DNA from: Bergeyella sp.
Lineage (GTDB): Bacteria; Bacteroidota; Bacteroidia; Flavobacteriales; Weeksellaceae
Length of the DNA: 64,000 bases
Direction of reading: 5' to 3'
Assembly (NCBI GenBank): GCA_030263285.1
Contig: SZYB01000002.1
Span: 124,001 to 188,000, forward strand
Position numbers and translations under genes: made by a program. The notes beneath the pieces were generated by a model. That model had not been told where the DNA came from, did no database searches, and worked only from the letters and a program-made list of their open reading frames with translations. This document shows positions 37,201 to 47,178 of the stretch, one piece after another (within the stretch, counting starts at the first letter, position 1; each line of letters opens with the position of its first letter).

Positions 37201-37602
37201 TTAATCCTCAAAAACCTCTATCGTTACCTGCCTCTCTACAAGATCAGTGAATTTTCCTTTATAACGTGTGGCCCTTACCAAATGATTGTCTATCCAGTGA
37301 TAATTTCCTCCTCTGGGTTTTCCGAAAAGTACAGAATGGTAATTAAATCCGTGCTTATCCAACCAATCTACCGTGAGCTGCTTCAGATCTTCTGTTCTGG
37401 AGGTAAAGAAACAAATTTGGTGTCCCTCTGCATACCATCTGTTAATGGTTTCTAACGCATCTGGAAAAGGCTCACAAGCAGACATCCTTTCCGGTTCTTC
37501 ATTCGGCACGTCCTCCGTGATAGTACCATCTATATCTATCAGATAGTTTTTTACCCCATCCTTAAGAATAGGACTGAGATGGTCTGGATACTCTAATTCC
37601 AT
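37201..37602 (-). CDS. Small HAD-superfamily phosphatase-like protein
   Basis: 133 residues from ATG 37602 (MELEYPDHL); the longer frame to 37722 is rejected because a -7 box lies at 37634-37641. Motif I is DIDGTITED (nucleophile Asp plus Asp+2), motif II is FFTSRTED, and WIDNHLV could provide a late acidic motif. The length and DIDGTI..D form suggest a small phosphatase acting on a small metabolite; the substrate is unknown. It is 18 bp upstream of serA on the same strand, so the two are probably co-transcribed. Confidence 0.85.
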   Translation of the reverse strand: MELEYPDHLSPILKDGVKNYLIDIDGTITEDVPNEEPERMSACEPFPDALETINRWYAEGHQICFFTSRTEDLKQLTVDWLDKHGFNYHSVLFGKPRGGNYHWIDNHLVRATRYKGKFTDLVERQVTIEVFED

Positions 37603-37633
37603 AAAAACTTCTGTTTTTGAATGTGCTAATTTA

Positions 37634-37664
37634 CAAATATAAATTCCATCAACAGTCGGGCTAA
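37634..37664 (-). promoter_or_regulatory. Promoter of the HAD-serA operon
   Basis: Minus strand: TTAG at 37664-37661, exactly 19 nt, then TATATTTG at 37641-37634. The -7 is perfect and the -33 has one mismatch. The transcription start should be near 37627, 25 nt before ATG 37602. Confidence 0.6.
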
Positions 37665-37798
37665 ATAAATAATTTGGGGACATGGGTTGTGTTTTTTTAT
37701 CAACAAACTTTCTTAAACCCAAAAAACGGTTCTAAAAAATGTTTTGGATATTTGTGGGTCATGCTTTTTTAATGCTTAACCAGTATACAATAAAAAAT

Positions 37799-38209
37799 AT
37801 GCAATTCAGGATAGGAAATTTAGAGGATTGGGAGACCGCTTCCAAAAATATTTTGCCCGTACTTAATCATTCCATCTTGCTCTTGAAAGGGGATTTGGGT
37901 GCGGGTAAAACAACATTTACCAAAAGCCTGTTAAAAAAGCTGGGCAGCAAAGATACCATCACTTCGCCCACCTATTCTATAGTAAACGAATACGAGTGCC
38001 CAAAAGGAAAAATATTTCACCTTGATCTTTATCGTCTCAAGAGTCTGGATGAGGCTCAAGAAATAGGGATAGAAGAGTACCTAGATCAGGCTTTTCTCAT
38101 CATTATAGAATGGCCAGAGATATACATGGATGCCTTACAGGACATGCCTTGCCATGAACTCATCATTAACAAAAAAAATACCCACGAAAGAGAAGTCTTC
38201 TTTCTGTAG
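37799..38209 (+). CDS. tsaE: tRNA threonylcarbamoyladenosine biosynthesis protein TsaE
   Basis: 136 residues from ATG 37799; the frame is open 60 bp further upstream, but this start fits the family length. TsaE is the ATPase that partners TsaB/TsaD in making t6A37 of ANN-decoding tRNAs. Walker A is GDLGAGKTT (about 34-42), followed by SPTYSIVNEY, FHLDLYRL and the IIEWPE Walker B-like motif. It is followed 97 bp later by ald, a conserved neighbour in flavobacteria. Confidence 0.95.
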   Translation: MQFRIGNLEDWETASKNILPVLNHSILLLKGDLGAGKTTFTKSLLKKLGSKDTITSPTYSIVNEYECPKGKIFHLDLYRLKSLDEAQEIGIEEYLDQAFLIIIEWPEIYMDALQDMPCHELIINKKNTHEREVFFL

Positions 38210-38217
38210 GTTATTAT

Positions 38218-38225
38218 TATATTTG
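38218..38225 (+). promoter_or_regulatory. -7 box of ald
   Basis: TATATTTG, perfect consensus, immediately downstream of the tsaE stop codon. The predicted transcript begins near 38232, about 74 nt before the ald ATG. TTC lies 17 nt upstream as a weak -33. Confidence 0.45.
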
Positions 38226-38305
38226 TAGCGGGGATTGTTTTCCTTTTTTTCTGTGTTGAAAAAGATAAAACGTAATAAACCGGATAGGTACATAAGCCGA
38301 AATAC

Positions 38306-39499
38306 ATGAGTAATGACACTCTATTGAGCCCATCAAAAGAAGGAGTCTTCCTCCCGAGGGAAGAGAAACTTGAGGTAGTAAAAAAAGGGAAACGATTCAG
38401 TATAGGCATTCCGAGAGAAACCTGTCTGAACGAGAGAAGAACCTGCATAACTCCGGATGCTGTGCAGGTCTTGGTGCAATGTGGTCACACGGTGGTAATA
38501 GAAGAAAATGCGGGCGAGGGGTCCTCCTATGCAGATTTGCTGTTTTCTGAAGCCGGCGCCATCATTACCAAAGACCCGAAAGAAGCCTTTCAGCAGGATC
38601 TTATTTTAAAAATAAACCCTCCCACCATCATAGAGATTGACTACCTAAAACCGCAGTCTTATCTGGTTTCTGCTTTGCAGATAAACTTGCTGGATTCAGA
38701 ATACTTTAATAAACTTTCCGATAAAAAAGTCAACGCCATTGCTTTCGAGTTCATTCAGGATCATTATGGGCAGCATGCCCTCGTAAGACTCATAGGAGAG
38801 ATTGCAGGCACCTATTCTGTACTTTATGCCTCGGAACTTCTTTCACTCTCTAGTGGTCTTTTGCTGGGGGGTATTACGGGTGTCCGGCCCACCGAAGTTG
38901 TTATTATTGGTGCAGGCATTGTGGGAGAATTTGCAACCAAGTCTGCCATGGGACTTGGAGCCAGCATACGGGTGTTTGACAATTCCCTTTCTAAGTTAAG
39001 AAGACTTCACACCGTGGTAGACAGCAGAATACCCACCTCCATTATAGATCCCAAAGAACTTTCCAAAGCACTGAGAAGAGCCGATGTGGTCATAGGCGCC
39101 TTGCCCAGACTGGATCTGCCGCCTGTAGTGACAGAAGATATGGTTGTTAATATGAAAAAAGGAAGTGTGATTATAGATATTACCATAGACCACGGAAAAG
39201 TCTTTGAGACTTCCCAAATTACTACTATAGAAGATCCCTTTTACATAAAGCACGGGGTTATTCACTGTGCGCTTCCTAATCTCACTTCACGGGTTCCGAG
39301 ATCCACCACCAAAGCAATTTCTAATTTTTTTCTAAGCTATGTTCTTTACTATGACGAAGAAGGAGGATTTGAGAATACACTCCTAAAGAATAACGAGATG
39401 AAACAATCCCTCTACATGTACAAAGGTAGACATACGAAAAAAGCGATTTGTGATCATTTTGGGCTCCCCTATCATGACATCAACCTCCTTATTTTTTGA
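38306..39499 (+). CDS. ald: Alanine dehydrogenase
   Basis: 397 residues. It interconverts L-alanine and pyruvate with NAD. The N-terminal substrate domain has IGIPRETCLNERRT (the usual KE.R..E.R), the Rossmann motif VVIIGAGIVGEFATKSA lies at about 195, and HCALPNLTSRVPRSTT is the family C-terminal block. An N-terminal extension of some 30 residues precedes the core, as in other Bacteroidota. It is followed by a small conserved membrane protein gene. Confidence 0.93.
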   Translation: MSNDTLLSPSKEGVFLPREEKLEVVKKGKRFSIGIPRETCLNERRTCITPDAVQVLVQCGHTVVIEENAGEGSSYADLLFSEAGAIITKDPKEAFQQDLILKINPPTIIEIDYLKPQSYLVSALQINLLDSEYFNKLSDKKVNAIAFEFIQDHYGQHALVRLIGEIAGTYSVLYASELLSLSSGLLLGGITGVRPTEVVIIGAGIVGEFATKSAMGLGASIRVFDNSLSKLRRLHTVVDSRIPTSIIDPKELSKALRRADVVIGALPRLDLPPVVTEDMVVNMKKGSVIIDITIDHGKVFETSQITTIEDPFYIKHGVIHCALPNLTSRVPRSTTKAISNFFLSYVLYYDEEGGFENTLLKNNEMKQSLYMYKGRHTKKAICDHFGLPYHDINLLIF

Positions 39500-39531
39500 A
39501 TTTTTATCTTAAATAACCTCATGATTCGTGT

Positions 39532-39900
39532 ATGAGAAAGCTGAAGTTTTACTTTCTGGGGTTTGTTCCCGGTTTACTTATTGTTTTTTTCATCCTCAAC
39601 AAAAAAGGAGCACGATGTAGTGGCTACCTGCCCAATAACCGGGTAATTGCAGAATCTCTGAGCAAAGAGTTCAATTACTCCTCCACATTTTCTCAAGAAA
39701 TGAAATTACTCTCTATAAATGAAAAATTCTTAAGAGACCATATTTTTGCCAAAGGCAGAATAGACTTTAACAGAAGTAATGCCCAGAAAAAAAAATATCC
39801 GTTTTATATTCTTACTTCTCCCAAAAAAAAACCTGAATATGAGGTGCATTTTGAAAAATGTGACCAAACCTTATTTCTGAAATATTTAAAAAAATTGTAG
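39532..39900 (+). CDS. Small conserved membrane-anchored protein of unknown function
   Basis: 122 residues. One N-terminal membrane segment (FYFLGFVPGLLIVFFIL, about 6-22) is followed by a charged soluble part with two cysteines (Cys29, Cys110) that could be disulfide-bonded outside the cytoplasm. I recognise it as a flavobacterial protein habitually located after ald, but no function is known to me. It lies 32 bp after ald and is probably co-transcribed. Confidence 0.75.
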   Translation: MRKLKFYFLGFVPGLLIVFFILNKKGARCSGYLPNNRVIAESLSKEFNYSSTFSQEMKLLSINEKFLRDHIFAKGRIDFNRSNAQKKKYPFYILTSPKKKPEYEVHFEKCDQTLFLKYLKKL

Positions 39901-40147
39901 TTTTTTATGAGTCGGGCTCTCGCCTGCCCAATTGGGTAAATGGTCTCAATCCGGGCATAAGGGTATCCGGGGTTTACGCCATCTAGGAGAATTTCGGAAT
40001 CCGCCATCGGTCAGTCATAGTGGATTTTGCTACATTTTTTTAAAGTAAACCAATAGAATTACGTAATAGACGAGGTTCGCCAATTTTTTTTCGTACAAAA
40101 CAAAAAACCGTTCCTGAACACACTTACGACAGATTTTTAATATTGAT

Positions 40148-40155
40148 TACATTTG
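40148..40155 (+). promoter_or_regulatory. -7 box of tyrA
   Basis: TACATTTG, matching TAnnTTTG, 25 nt before the tyrA ATG. TTA rather than TTG lies 21 nt upstream. The rest of the gap 39901-40147 shows no gene. Confidence 0.45.
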
Positions 40156-40180
40156 TTGCATTGAGTAAAAACATACTGGA

Positions 40181-41023
40181 ATGACGATCGGTATTATAGG
40201 AGTAGGTCTTATAGGAGGATCTATCGCCCTAAAGATTAAGGAAAAAAAAACGGCAAAAAAAGTAATTGGGGTAGACCACAATCCTTCTCACCTAAAGGAA
40301 GCATTATCGCTGGGGATCATTGACGAATCTGCTCCTCTGGAAAAGGCTATACAAAAAACAGACCTCATCATCATTGCCGTCCCTGTAGATTCTGCAAGAG
40401 AGTTACTTCCCACCATTTTGGATACCCTAGGCAACACCCAGACTGTAATGGATGTGGGCTCTACCAAAGCAGGAATAGTATATTCCGTAAAAAACCACCC
40501 TAACCGCAGCAGATATGTTGCATTTCATCCTATGTGGGGAACAGAAAATTCGGGACCCTGTGCTGCCCGCCTGAATAGTTTCTCAGGAAAAGCTGCGGTT
40601 ATATGCAATGCTGAAGATTCTGCACCCGATGCGCTGAAGAGAGTAAAAAAAATAGCAAAAGATCTGGATATGTATCTCATCTTTATGAATGCCGAAGAAC
40701 ACGACATGCACACCGCTTATATTTCCCATATTTCTCATATTACCTCTTATGCACTGGCCAATACAGTGCTGGAAAAAGAGCGAGAGGAAAATACTATTTT
40801 TCAGCTGGCGAGCTCCGGTTTTTCCAGCACCGTCCGCCTGGCAAAGTCCCATCCCGAAATGTGGGTTCCCATATTTAAACAAAACAGAGAAAACGTACTC
40901 GATGTCCTCAGCGAGCACATTTCTCAACTCAGAAAATTTAAGTCTGCATTAGAAAAAGAAAACTACGACTATCTTGAAGAACTTATCACCAATGCAAACC
41001 GAATCAGGAAAATTTTGGATTAG
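40181..41023 (+). CDS. tyrA: Prephenate dehydrogenase
   Basis: 280 residues. It oxidises prephenate to 4-hydroxyphenylpyruvate for tyrosine synthesis. The NAD site GIIGVGLIGGSIA is at the N-terminus, MDVGSTKAGI and FHPMWGTENSGP (conserved His of the family HPM.G motif) form the active site, and AEEHDMHTAYISHISHI is the helical-domain signature. No ACT domain and no fused chorismate mutase is present. It is apparently monocistronic. Confidence 0.94.
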   Translation: MTIGIIGVGLIGGSIALKIKEKKTAKKVIGVDHNPSHLKEALSLGIIDESAPLEKAIQKTDLIIIAVPVDSARELLPTILDTLGNTQTVMDVGSTKAGIVYSVKNHPNRSRYVAFHPMWGTENSGPCAARLNSFSGKAAVICNAEDSAPDALKRVKKIAKDLDMYLIFMNAEEHDMHTAYISHISHITSYALANTVLEKEREENTIFQLASSGFSSTVRLAKSHPEMWVPIFKQNRENVLDVLSEHISQLRKFKSALEKENYDYLEELITNANRIRKILD

Positions 41024-41220
41024 AATTCTGCCTGCCAAAAATCTGCAAACCCAAATTCGGGTATGGATAAACAAACATAATACTATCTGAAGCCAAGATA
41101 TAGGAGTTTGTCGATGATATAACCTTTGGGCAAATGATTTTTTTTCCGGAATTTCGCAACACTTTACTTGAATGCCCATTAATAATTTTTAATTATCTTT
41201 AGAAGACCAAAGCCTGTCCC

Positions 41221-42270
41221 ATGAGTCACTCATTTTCTTTCTCTTTACATTTCCCCTCAAAACATTCTGTTCCTCAAGAGGACAAGAGTGTCTTGGCGGT
41301 AGATATCAGACCCCACAGAGTTACATTTGGAAAGTACTTGTCCGGCAGGAGACTCAAGAAAGAATACGAAGAAAGCCTTTCTGGAGAGGGACGTAAGTTG
41401 TTAGAAGAGGTTCTCGGGGAGTTCCTTTCTAAGAGAAAAAATGAAATCTTTCATGTGCTTTCGATAGCAGTGCCGGGACCTGTAATACACCAGACCTGTG
41501 AGACAAAAAATCTCCCGTGGACAATAGATGCCAAGAAATTAAAACAGTCTACCGGGATAGAGAAGGTGTGTCTCTTGAATGACTCCGAGGCCTATGCCTA
41601 CAGTCTGGAAGACACCGATCTCAATTTGCAAGTTCTAAACGCTTCGCAAGACATTCCCTCTGGTAAGATCTCCGGTAACATGGCCGTTCTTGCACCTGGA
41701 GATGGCTTAGGAGAGGCGGGTCTTTTTTGGGATGGAAATAATTTAAGACCTTTTGCAACAGAAGGAGGTCACTGCGAGTTTTCTCCTAGAACAGATGTCG
41801 AGGTAGAGTTTTATCATTTTCTAAACAAAATAAACGGAATTGTAACGTGGGAAAATGTCCTTTCCAAAGAGGGTATTTATAACATTTATAGATTTTTACG
41901 AGACGTAGGCAGGCACGAAGAGGAATCTTGGCTTAAAGAAAAAGCAGCTAAGGAAGATTTTTTGGAGGTATTGTCGGAGGTAGGAAAAAGTAAAAAATCC
42001 AGACTTGTAAATCTCACCATAGAGTTCTACGCAAAATTCCTTTCCAGAGAAGCGAATAGCCTTGCCTTAAAACTCAAAGCCACGGGCGGGTTAATAATTA
42101 CCGGAGAAATCACGGAGAAGTTATATGGACTTTGGGATAAAGAAAAGTTTTATAAAGATTTTATCATCTCCGAGAAAATGAATCATCTTCTAAAAAACAT
42201 ACCGCTTTGCTTGTTGAAAAATGCCGATCAAATACTAAAAGGTGCGGCTTACTATGGTTTATATGCATAA
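41221..42270 (+). CDS. glk: Glucokinase-family protein with divergent phosphate motif
   Basis: 349 residues. The C-terminal three quarters match bacterial glucokinase (PF02685-like): SIAVPGPV, the catalytic Asp in LLNDSEA (Asp121), APGDGLGEAGLFW (158-170), ATEGGHCEFSPRTD (180-192) and KATGGLIITGEI. The N-terminal phosphate-1 motif, normally DIGGTKT, reads DIRPHRVT (28-35): both glycines and the Thr are replaced. The second Gly-rich motif has Asp where GTGLG is usual. Either this clade uses a variant site or the enzyme has lost activity. I recall similar variation in related Chryseobacterium proteins but cannot confirm it here. Confidence 0.85.
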   Translation: MSHSFSFSLHFPSKHSVPQEDKSVLAVDIRPHRVTFGKYLSGRRLKKEYEESLSGEGRKLLEEVLGEFLSKRKNEIFHVLSIAVPGPVIHQTCETKNLPWTIDAKKLKQSTGIEKVCLLNDSEAYAYSLEDTDLNLQVLNASQDIPSGKISGNMAVLAPGDGLGEAGLFWDGNNLRPFATEGGHCEFSPRTDVEVEFYHFLNKINGIVTWENVLSKEGIYNIYRFLRDVGRHEEESWLKEKAAKEDFLEVLSEVGKSKKSRLVNLTIEFYAKFLSREANSLALKLKATGGLIITGEITEKLYGLWDKEKFYKDFIISEKMNHLLKNIPLCLLKNADQILKGAAYYGLYA

Positions 42271-42387
42271 ATGAGGTTTTCTCTTTCATTTCTTCTTTGG
42301 ACTCTTCTCAAAACTACCCAGTTGCCCCGCTTGCGTTTTTGGGTTTTGCAATAAAACGAAAAACCACTATTCTCTTATTTTCAAAAT

Positions 42388-43029
42388 ATGAAAGTCTATG
42401 TAATCAGTGGTCTGGGTGCAGATCAGAAGGTTTTGGAAAAACTAAAATTCAATCCTGGGCTGGAGGTGGTGTTTCTTGACTGGCTTATCCCTGAAAAAAG
42501 GGAGTCTTTTGCCCATTATGTAGAGAGAATGGCTGTTGCCGTGGACCAGACAAAACCCTTTTATTTACTGGGTTATTCTTTTGGAGGCATCATCGTACAA
42601 GAAATACACAAGATAAAAAAAGCAAAAAAAATTGTGATTCTGGCAAGCATAACTTCTCATAAAGAAAAACCTAGACTTATCCACTGGCTGGGAAAACTGA
42701 AGATCACCTACCTTATGCCTGATGCTTTTTTTGGAAGGAAAACTATACTTCTCTATGCTTACATCAGAAAAAAGTTAGAACCCAACCGACTGGACATAAT
42801 ACAATATTTTCGGGTGGCCAACCCCCATTATCTCAGATGGTCTATCAATAAAATCATAGAGTGGAAAAAAGAAAAAGATCCGGATGTAATACAAATAATG
42901 GGAGATAAAGACATCGTATTTCCAATAAAAAACACCCAACCCCATTATACAATTCGAGGAGGCACCCACCTTTTCCCCTTGCTCAAAAGTAAAGAGGTTT
43001 CTGCCATCCTAAATACTTTATTTGTGTAA
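42388..43029 (+). CDS. Alpha/beta hydrolase, small
   Basis: 213 residues. The nucleophile elbow is LGYSFGG (Ser64), Asp173 or nearby in MGDKDIVFP supplies the acid and His in GGTHLF the base, so a complete catalytic triad is visible. VISGLGAD at the N-terminus is the oxyanion-hole strand. Substrate unknown; the size resembles small carboxylesterases. It lies 20 bp before sdaA, same strand. Confidence 0.85.
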   Translation: MKVYVISGLGADQKVLEKLKFNPGLEVVFLDWLIPEKRESFAHYVERMAVAVDQTKPFYLLGYSFGGIIVQEIHKIKKAKKIVILASITSHKEKPRLIHWLGKLKITYLMPDAFFGRKTILLYAYIRKKLEPNRLDIIQYFRVANPHYLRWSINKIIEWKKEKDPDVIQIMGDKDIVFPIKNTQPHYTIRGGTHLFPLLKSKEVSAILNTLFV

Positions 43030-43049
43030 CAAATTTATCCAATCCCAAA

Positions 43050-44468
43050 ATGAAATCTATATCTGTTTTTGAAATCATAAAAATAGGGATAGGACCGTCC
43101 AGTTCCCATACTATGGGACCTTGGAATGCCGCCCAACTCTTCCTTAACAGTCTTGAACAAAAAAAATTACTAAAAGAGGTAAAGGAAATCTCTATGGAGT
43201 TCTTTGGCTCTCTGTCCAAAACAGGAATAGGTCACGGAACCGATATTGCTGCAATGCTCGGCATGTCCGGAGAAAATTACAGAACAATAAAAACCCATAC
43301 CATAAAGGAAAAGATAGAGAGAATAAAAAATTCTAAAATTCTTTGGCTGGGAGGGTATTTTCCTGTCCCGTTTGATTATGATGTTCATCTAAAAATGAAT
43401 AAAAAAAAATCTTTGGACTTTCATCCTAACGGAATGATCTTCAAGGCAATTCTGAAAAACGATAAGGAAATCTCTCAGGATTATTACTCCATAGGGGGAG
43501 GCTTTGTCTCCATCCGGGAAGAAATCTCTGTAAAGAACCTTTGTGTACGTACACTATACCCTTGTCATTCGGGTAAAGACATCCTCCATTATTGCTCTAG
43601 GCTAAGACTTGATAGAGTATCAGATCTGGTGTTATTAAATGAGAAAAGCTGGAGAAATAGGGAAGAAATAGACCGAGAAGCAAACACTATCTGGAAGCAA
43701 ATTCTAGAATGTGTATACCAGGGAGTAAATTCTAGAGGAGTGCTGCCCGGAGGGCTGAAAGTGAACAAAAGAGCACACCTCCTCAACGAAAAATTACTAC
43801 GGGGCAAACTTTATAATTCTATAGAAGAATGGCAGGCACATGTGGCAAACTCCGAAAGAGATTTTTCTTCGATCAACAAATGGGTGAGCTGTTTTGCTCT
43901 TGCCGTAAATGAAGAAAACGCAAGTTTTGGGAGGATAATTACTGCTCCTACCAACGGAGCCAGTGGAGTAATACCTGCTGTGCTCCTCTATTCCCAATTC
44001 TTTACAGAATTTTCCGGTAAAGCTGCTATCCTGCGTTTTCTTTTGGTAGCAGGAGAAATAGGTACCCTTTTTAAGAAAAATGCAACGATATCGGCTGCTA
44101 TGGGAGGCTGCCAGGCCGAAATAGGAGTTTCCTCTGCCATGGCTGCAGCAGGACTCACAGAAATTATGGGAGGCTCACCCGAGCAAGTGCTCATGGCAGC
44201 AGAAATAGCCATGGAACATCATCTGGGGCTTACTTGTGATCCTATAGCCGGACTTGTGCAAATCCCATGTATAGAGAGAAACTCTATGGGTGCCATAAAA
44301 GCTATTACGGCCGCACATATGGCCATAGAAGGGGATCCATCAAAAGCGAGAGTGTCTCTGGACGAAGTAATATTGTCCATGTGGGAAACGGCGCAAAACA
44401 TGAACGAACGATATAAGGAAACCTCTGAAGGCGGACTGGCAATCTCCGTAAATGTAGCAGAGTGTTAG
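43050..44468 (+). CDS. sdaA: L-serine ammonia-lyase (iron-sulfur dependent, single chain)
   Basis: 472 residues, with beta and alpha domains fused. It deaminates serine to pyruvate. The N-terminal domain starts [20 protein letters not shown], the family signature. Cluster cysteines are in [18 protein letters not shown] (two Cys) plus an upstream Cys in MGGCQAEIG. It lies 20 bp after the hydrolase gene. Because serA (36.2 kb) makes serine, the pair allows both synthesis and degradation. Confidence 0.95.
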   Translation: MKSISVFEIIKIGIGPSSSHTMGPWNAAQLFLNSLEQKKLLKEVKEISMEFFGSLSKTGIGHGTDIAAMLGMSGENYRTIKTHTIKEKIERIKNSKILWLGGYFPVPFDYDVHLKMNKKKSLDFHPNGMIFKAILKNDKEISQDYYSIGGGFVSIREEISVKNLCVRTLYPCHSGKDILHYCSRLRLDRVSDLVLLNEKSWRNREEIDREANTIWKQILECVYQGVNSRGVLPGGLKVNKRAHLLNEKLLRGKLYNSIEEWQAHVANSERDFSSINKWVSCFALAVNEENASFGRIITAPTNGASGVIPAVLLYSQFFTEFSGKAAILRFLLVAGEIGTLFKKNATISAAMGGCQAEIGVSSAMAAAGLTEIMGGSPEQVLMAAEIAMEHHLGLTCDPIAGLVQIPCIERNSMGAIKAITAAHMAIEGDPSKARVSLDEVILSMWETAQNMNERYKETSEGGLAISVNVAEC

Positions 44469-44723
44469 TGAAAATAAACTGATCCTATTTTTTTACAGCA
44501 AAAACTCCAAAAAAACTGGCGATTGGCTCTCCTATCCACCGATGGATATATTTTTTCCAAAATATATTAGAACCGCAGATTCCGTATTGATAGAGAATTT
44601 ACCTTCTTATACACCATAATTTCATTATAGATATTTAGATCTCCTTCCAGGAATAGGCCTTTTCAAAATCTCACCCAAATTTTTTGCTACACTGGGAATT
44701 TATTTTCGTATCAGTCTGAAAAA
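44469..44723. other. Non-coding gap between sdaA and pnp
   Basis: About 255 bp between convergent genes up to the pnp terminator. AT-rich, no open frame of note and no hairpin other than the pnp terminator at its end. Confidence 0.4.
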
Positions 44724-44754
44724 CAAAAAAATCCTTAGAAAATAACCCTAAGGA
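44724..44754 (-). terminator. Intrinsic terminator of pnp
   Basis: Read on the minus strand: perfect 7-bp stem TCCTTAG / CTAAGGA with a 9-nt loop followed by seven T. It lies 56 bp beyond the pnp stop codon. Confidence 0.8.
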
Positions 44755-44809
44755 CAAGACAAATTTATCCATCATAACCCAAGCTCAAGAAAAATTCTTT
44801 ATACCAGAA

Positions 44810-46987
44810 CTATCCCAAAGGACTTTCTTTGTCTTTAAATGTTGGAGACTGCAATTTCTGATCTGGTTTTGGAGGTCTCGGAAACAAAACTTTTCTGGAA
44901 AGTTTCATTTTTTTACGATTGTCATATCCCATAAATTTTACCTCCAGCTCATCTCCCTCACTGTACGGAACTTTATCTGTTCTTCTCCAGTCTATCTCGG
45001 AAATGTGAAGTAATCCTTCTGTGCCCTTTGCAATAGCAACAAATGCACCAAAATCTACTACTTTCACCACTTTACCCTTGTAAACCTCTCCTACTACGGG
45101 AACAAAAGTTATTTCGTTGATTTTAGCAACCGCCTCATTAATCTTTTCTCTATTGGTGCCCGAAATCTCTATATGACCTATCTCTCCTTTCTCTTCTATG
45201 GCGATGACCGTATCGGTGTCCTTCTGTAACTGCTGAATAATTTTTCCTCCCGGTCCTATTACTGCTCCTATAAAATCTTTTGGGATTTCCATAAGTACCA
45301 TCTTTGGTGCATGAGGCTTTACATCTTCTCTGGGCTGAGCAATGGCCTCTATCATTTTATTCAGGATGTGTAACCTTCCCTCTCTTGCTTGCATAAGTGC
45401 CTTCTTCATAATATCCACAGAGAGTCCCTGTATCTTGATGTCCATTTGACATGCAGTAATCCCCTCGGAGGTACCGGTTACTTTAAAATCCATATCCCCT
45501 AAGTGGTCCTCATCTCCTAAAATATCAGACAGAACGGTCCATTTTCCAGTCTTTTTATCCGTAATAAGTCCCATGGCAATACCCGAAACAGGCTTATTTA
45601 TTTTTACTCCAGCATCCATAAGTGCCAATGTTCCGGCGCATACCGTAGCCATGGAGGACGATCCATTTGACTCCAATATATCGGAAACTATCCTTATGGT
45701 ATAAGGATTGTCCTCCGGAATCACAGCCGACAAGGCTCTCTGAGCCAAATTTCCATGACCTACCTCCCTCCTGGAAGTACCTCTCAAAGGTCTGGCTTCT
45801 CCAGTAGAAAAAGGAGGAAAATTGTAATGCAGGAAAAACCTCTCATCACGCTGCGTAATTACGCTATCCAGCATATTCGCGTCCTTTATAGAGCCCAGAG
45901 TAACCGCCGCAAGAGATTGTGTTTCTCCCCTCGTAAAAATTGCAGACCCGTGAGCTCCCGGGAGAAAATCTACCTGTGACCAAATAGGACGAATGGTCTC
46001 CGGATCTCTCCCATCCAAACGTACTCTTTCTTCCAGAATCATCTGACGCATCGCCTCCTTCTCTACATCATGATAGTATACTTTTGCAAAAGGAGTTACC
46101 CTTTCCAGCTCTTCTTCGTTGTTCTCATACTGCGCAAGAAATTCTGCAAGTACTGCCTTAAATTTTTCTCCTCTCTCCTCTTTGCTAGAAGGGGTTTTTG
46201 CCATCTCATACACTTTGTCATAACATTCCTTCCATACTTTCTCCCTAATCTTCTCATCGTGAATCTCATGACTGTACTCTCTTTTCGGGAAAGATTTTCC
46301 TACCTTCTCCGCCAGTCTTTCCTGTGCTGCAATCTGAATTTTTATCTCTTCGTGAGCAAACTGTATTGCCTCTAACATCTCCTGCTCGGAGATCTCTTTC
46401 ATCTCTCCCTCTACCATCACGATAGAATCCTTAGTTGCACCCACCATAATATCTATGTCTGCCCTAAGCAAATCCTCATAACTAGGATTCACAGATAATT
46501 TTCCGTCGATCCTTACGACCCGTACCTCGGACATAGGTCCATTAAAAGGAATATCGGTAATAGCAATTGCCGCAGAAGCTGCGAGACCAGCCAAGGCTTC
46601 CGGCATTACTTCTTTATCATAAGAGATAAGCGAAATCATCACCTGAACTTCTGCATGAAAATCCCCTGGAAACAACGGGCGTAATACCCTATCTACCAAT
46701 CTCATAGTGAGTATTTCATCATCTGAAGGTCTAGCTTCTCTCCTAAAAAAATTGCCCGGAATTCTGCCCCCAGCGTAAAATTTCTCTCTATAATCCACAG
46801 TGAGAGGAAGAAAATCCACACCTGGACTCGCCTCCCTAGCCGCTACTACAGTGGCCAAAAGCATCGTATCCCCCATCCTAAGCACTACCGATCCATCTGC
46901 CTGCCTGGCGAGCTTCCCTGTTTCGATAGTAATTTCCCTACCATCGTTTAACGTAATAGTTTCAGAAATAGCTTGTGGTACATTCAT
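44810..46987 (-). CDS. pnp: Polyribonucleotide nucleotidyltransferase (PNPase)
   Basis: 725 residues. It degrades RNA 3' to 5' using phosphate. Two RNase PH domains (about 5-140 and 320-550, with [29 protein letters not shown], in parts, near 385), a KH domain ([17 protein letters not shown], about 575) and an S1 domain ([26 protein letters not shown]) are all present. It follows rpsO, the standard bacterial order, with a terminator hairpin between them so that read-through or processing sets its level. Confidence 0.97.
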   Translation of the reverse strand: MNVPQAISETITLNDGREITIETGKLARQADGSVVLRMGDTMLLATVVAAREASPGVDFLPLTVDYREKFYAGGRIPGNFFRREARPSDDEILTMRLVDRVLRPLFPGDFHAEVQVMISLISYDKEVMPEALAGLAASAAIAITDIPFNGPMSEVRVVRIDGKLSVNPSYEDLLRADIDIMVGATKDSIVMVEGEMKEISEQEMLEAIQFAHEEIKIQIAAQERLAEKVGKSFPKREYSHEIHDEKIREKVWKECYDKVYEMAKTPSSKEERGEKFKAVLAEFLAQYENNEEELERVTPFAKVYYHDVEKEAMRQMILEERVRLDGRDPETIRPIWSQVDFLPGAHGSAIFTRGETQSLAAVTLGSIKDANMLDSVITQRDERFFLHYNFPPFSTGEARPLRGTSRREVGHGNLAQRALSAVIPEDNPYTIRIVSDILESNGSSSMATVCAGTLALMDAGVKINKPVSGIAMGLITDKKTGKWTVLSDILGDEDHLGDMDFKVTGTSEGITACQMDIKIQGLSVDIMKKALMQAREGRLHILNKMIEAIAQPREDVKPHAPKMVLMEIPKDFIGAVIGPGGKIIQQLQKDTDTVIAIEEKGEIGHIEISGTNREKINEAVAKINEITFVPVVGEVYKGKVVKVVDFGAFVAIAKGTEGLLHISEIDWRRTDKVPYSEGDELEVKFMGYDNRKKMKLSRKVLFPRPPKPDQKLQSPTFKDKESPLG

Positions 46988-47113
46988 AATAAAAAAATCT
47001 TCTCATTTTGCACTCCGTAGTATTGAGTACGTTATTCTTAAATTCAGTATAATTTCTTTCCAAATCTCAGGGGACAAAGGTAAGTATTTTTCCTTACAGC
47101 AGGACCATAAAAG

Positions 47114-47156
47114 AAAAGAACAGCCCTTACAGTTCTAAAGCAAAGGCTGTTCTTTT
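47114..47156 (-). terminator. Intrinsic terminator/attenuator between rpsO and pnp
   Basis: Perfect 12-bp stem AAAAGAACAGCC / GGCTGTTCTTTT with a 19-nt loop. On the minus strand it follows the rpsO stop by 23 nt and is trailed by a T-rich run. pnp begins 127 nt further on. Confidence 0.72.
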
Positions 47157-47178
47157 TATCTCTTTCTTCAGAAAAAAA

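Noticed and set aside
39901..40147. 67-codon minus-strand frame after the small membrane protein gene
   Set aside because: No promoter or family pattern, and it overlaps the coding end of the upstream gene on the other strand.
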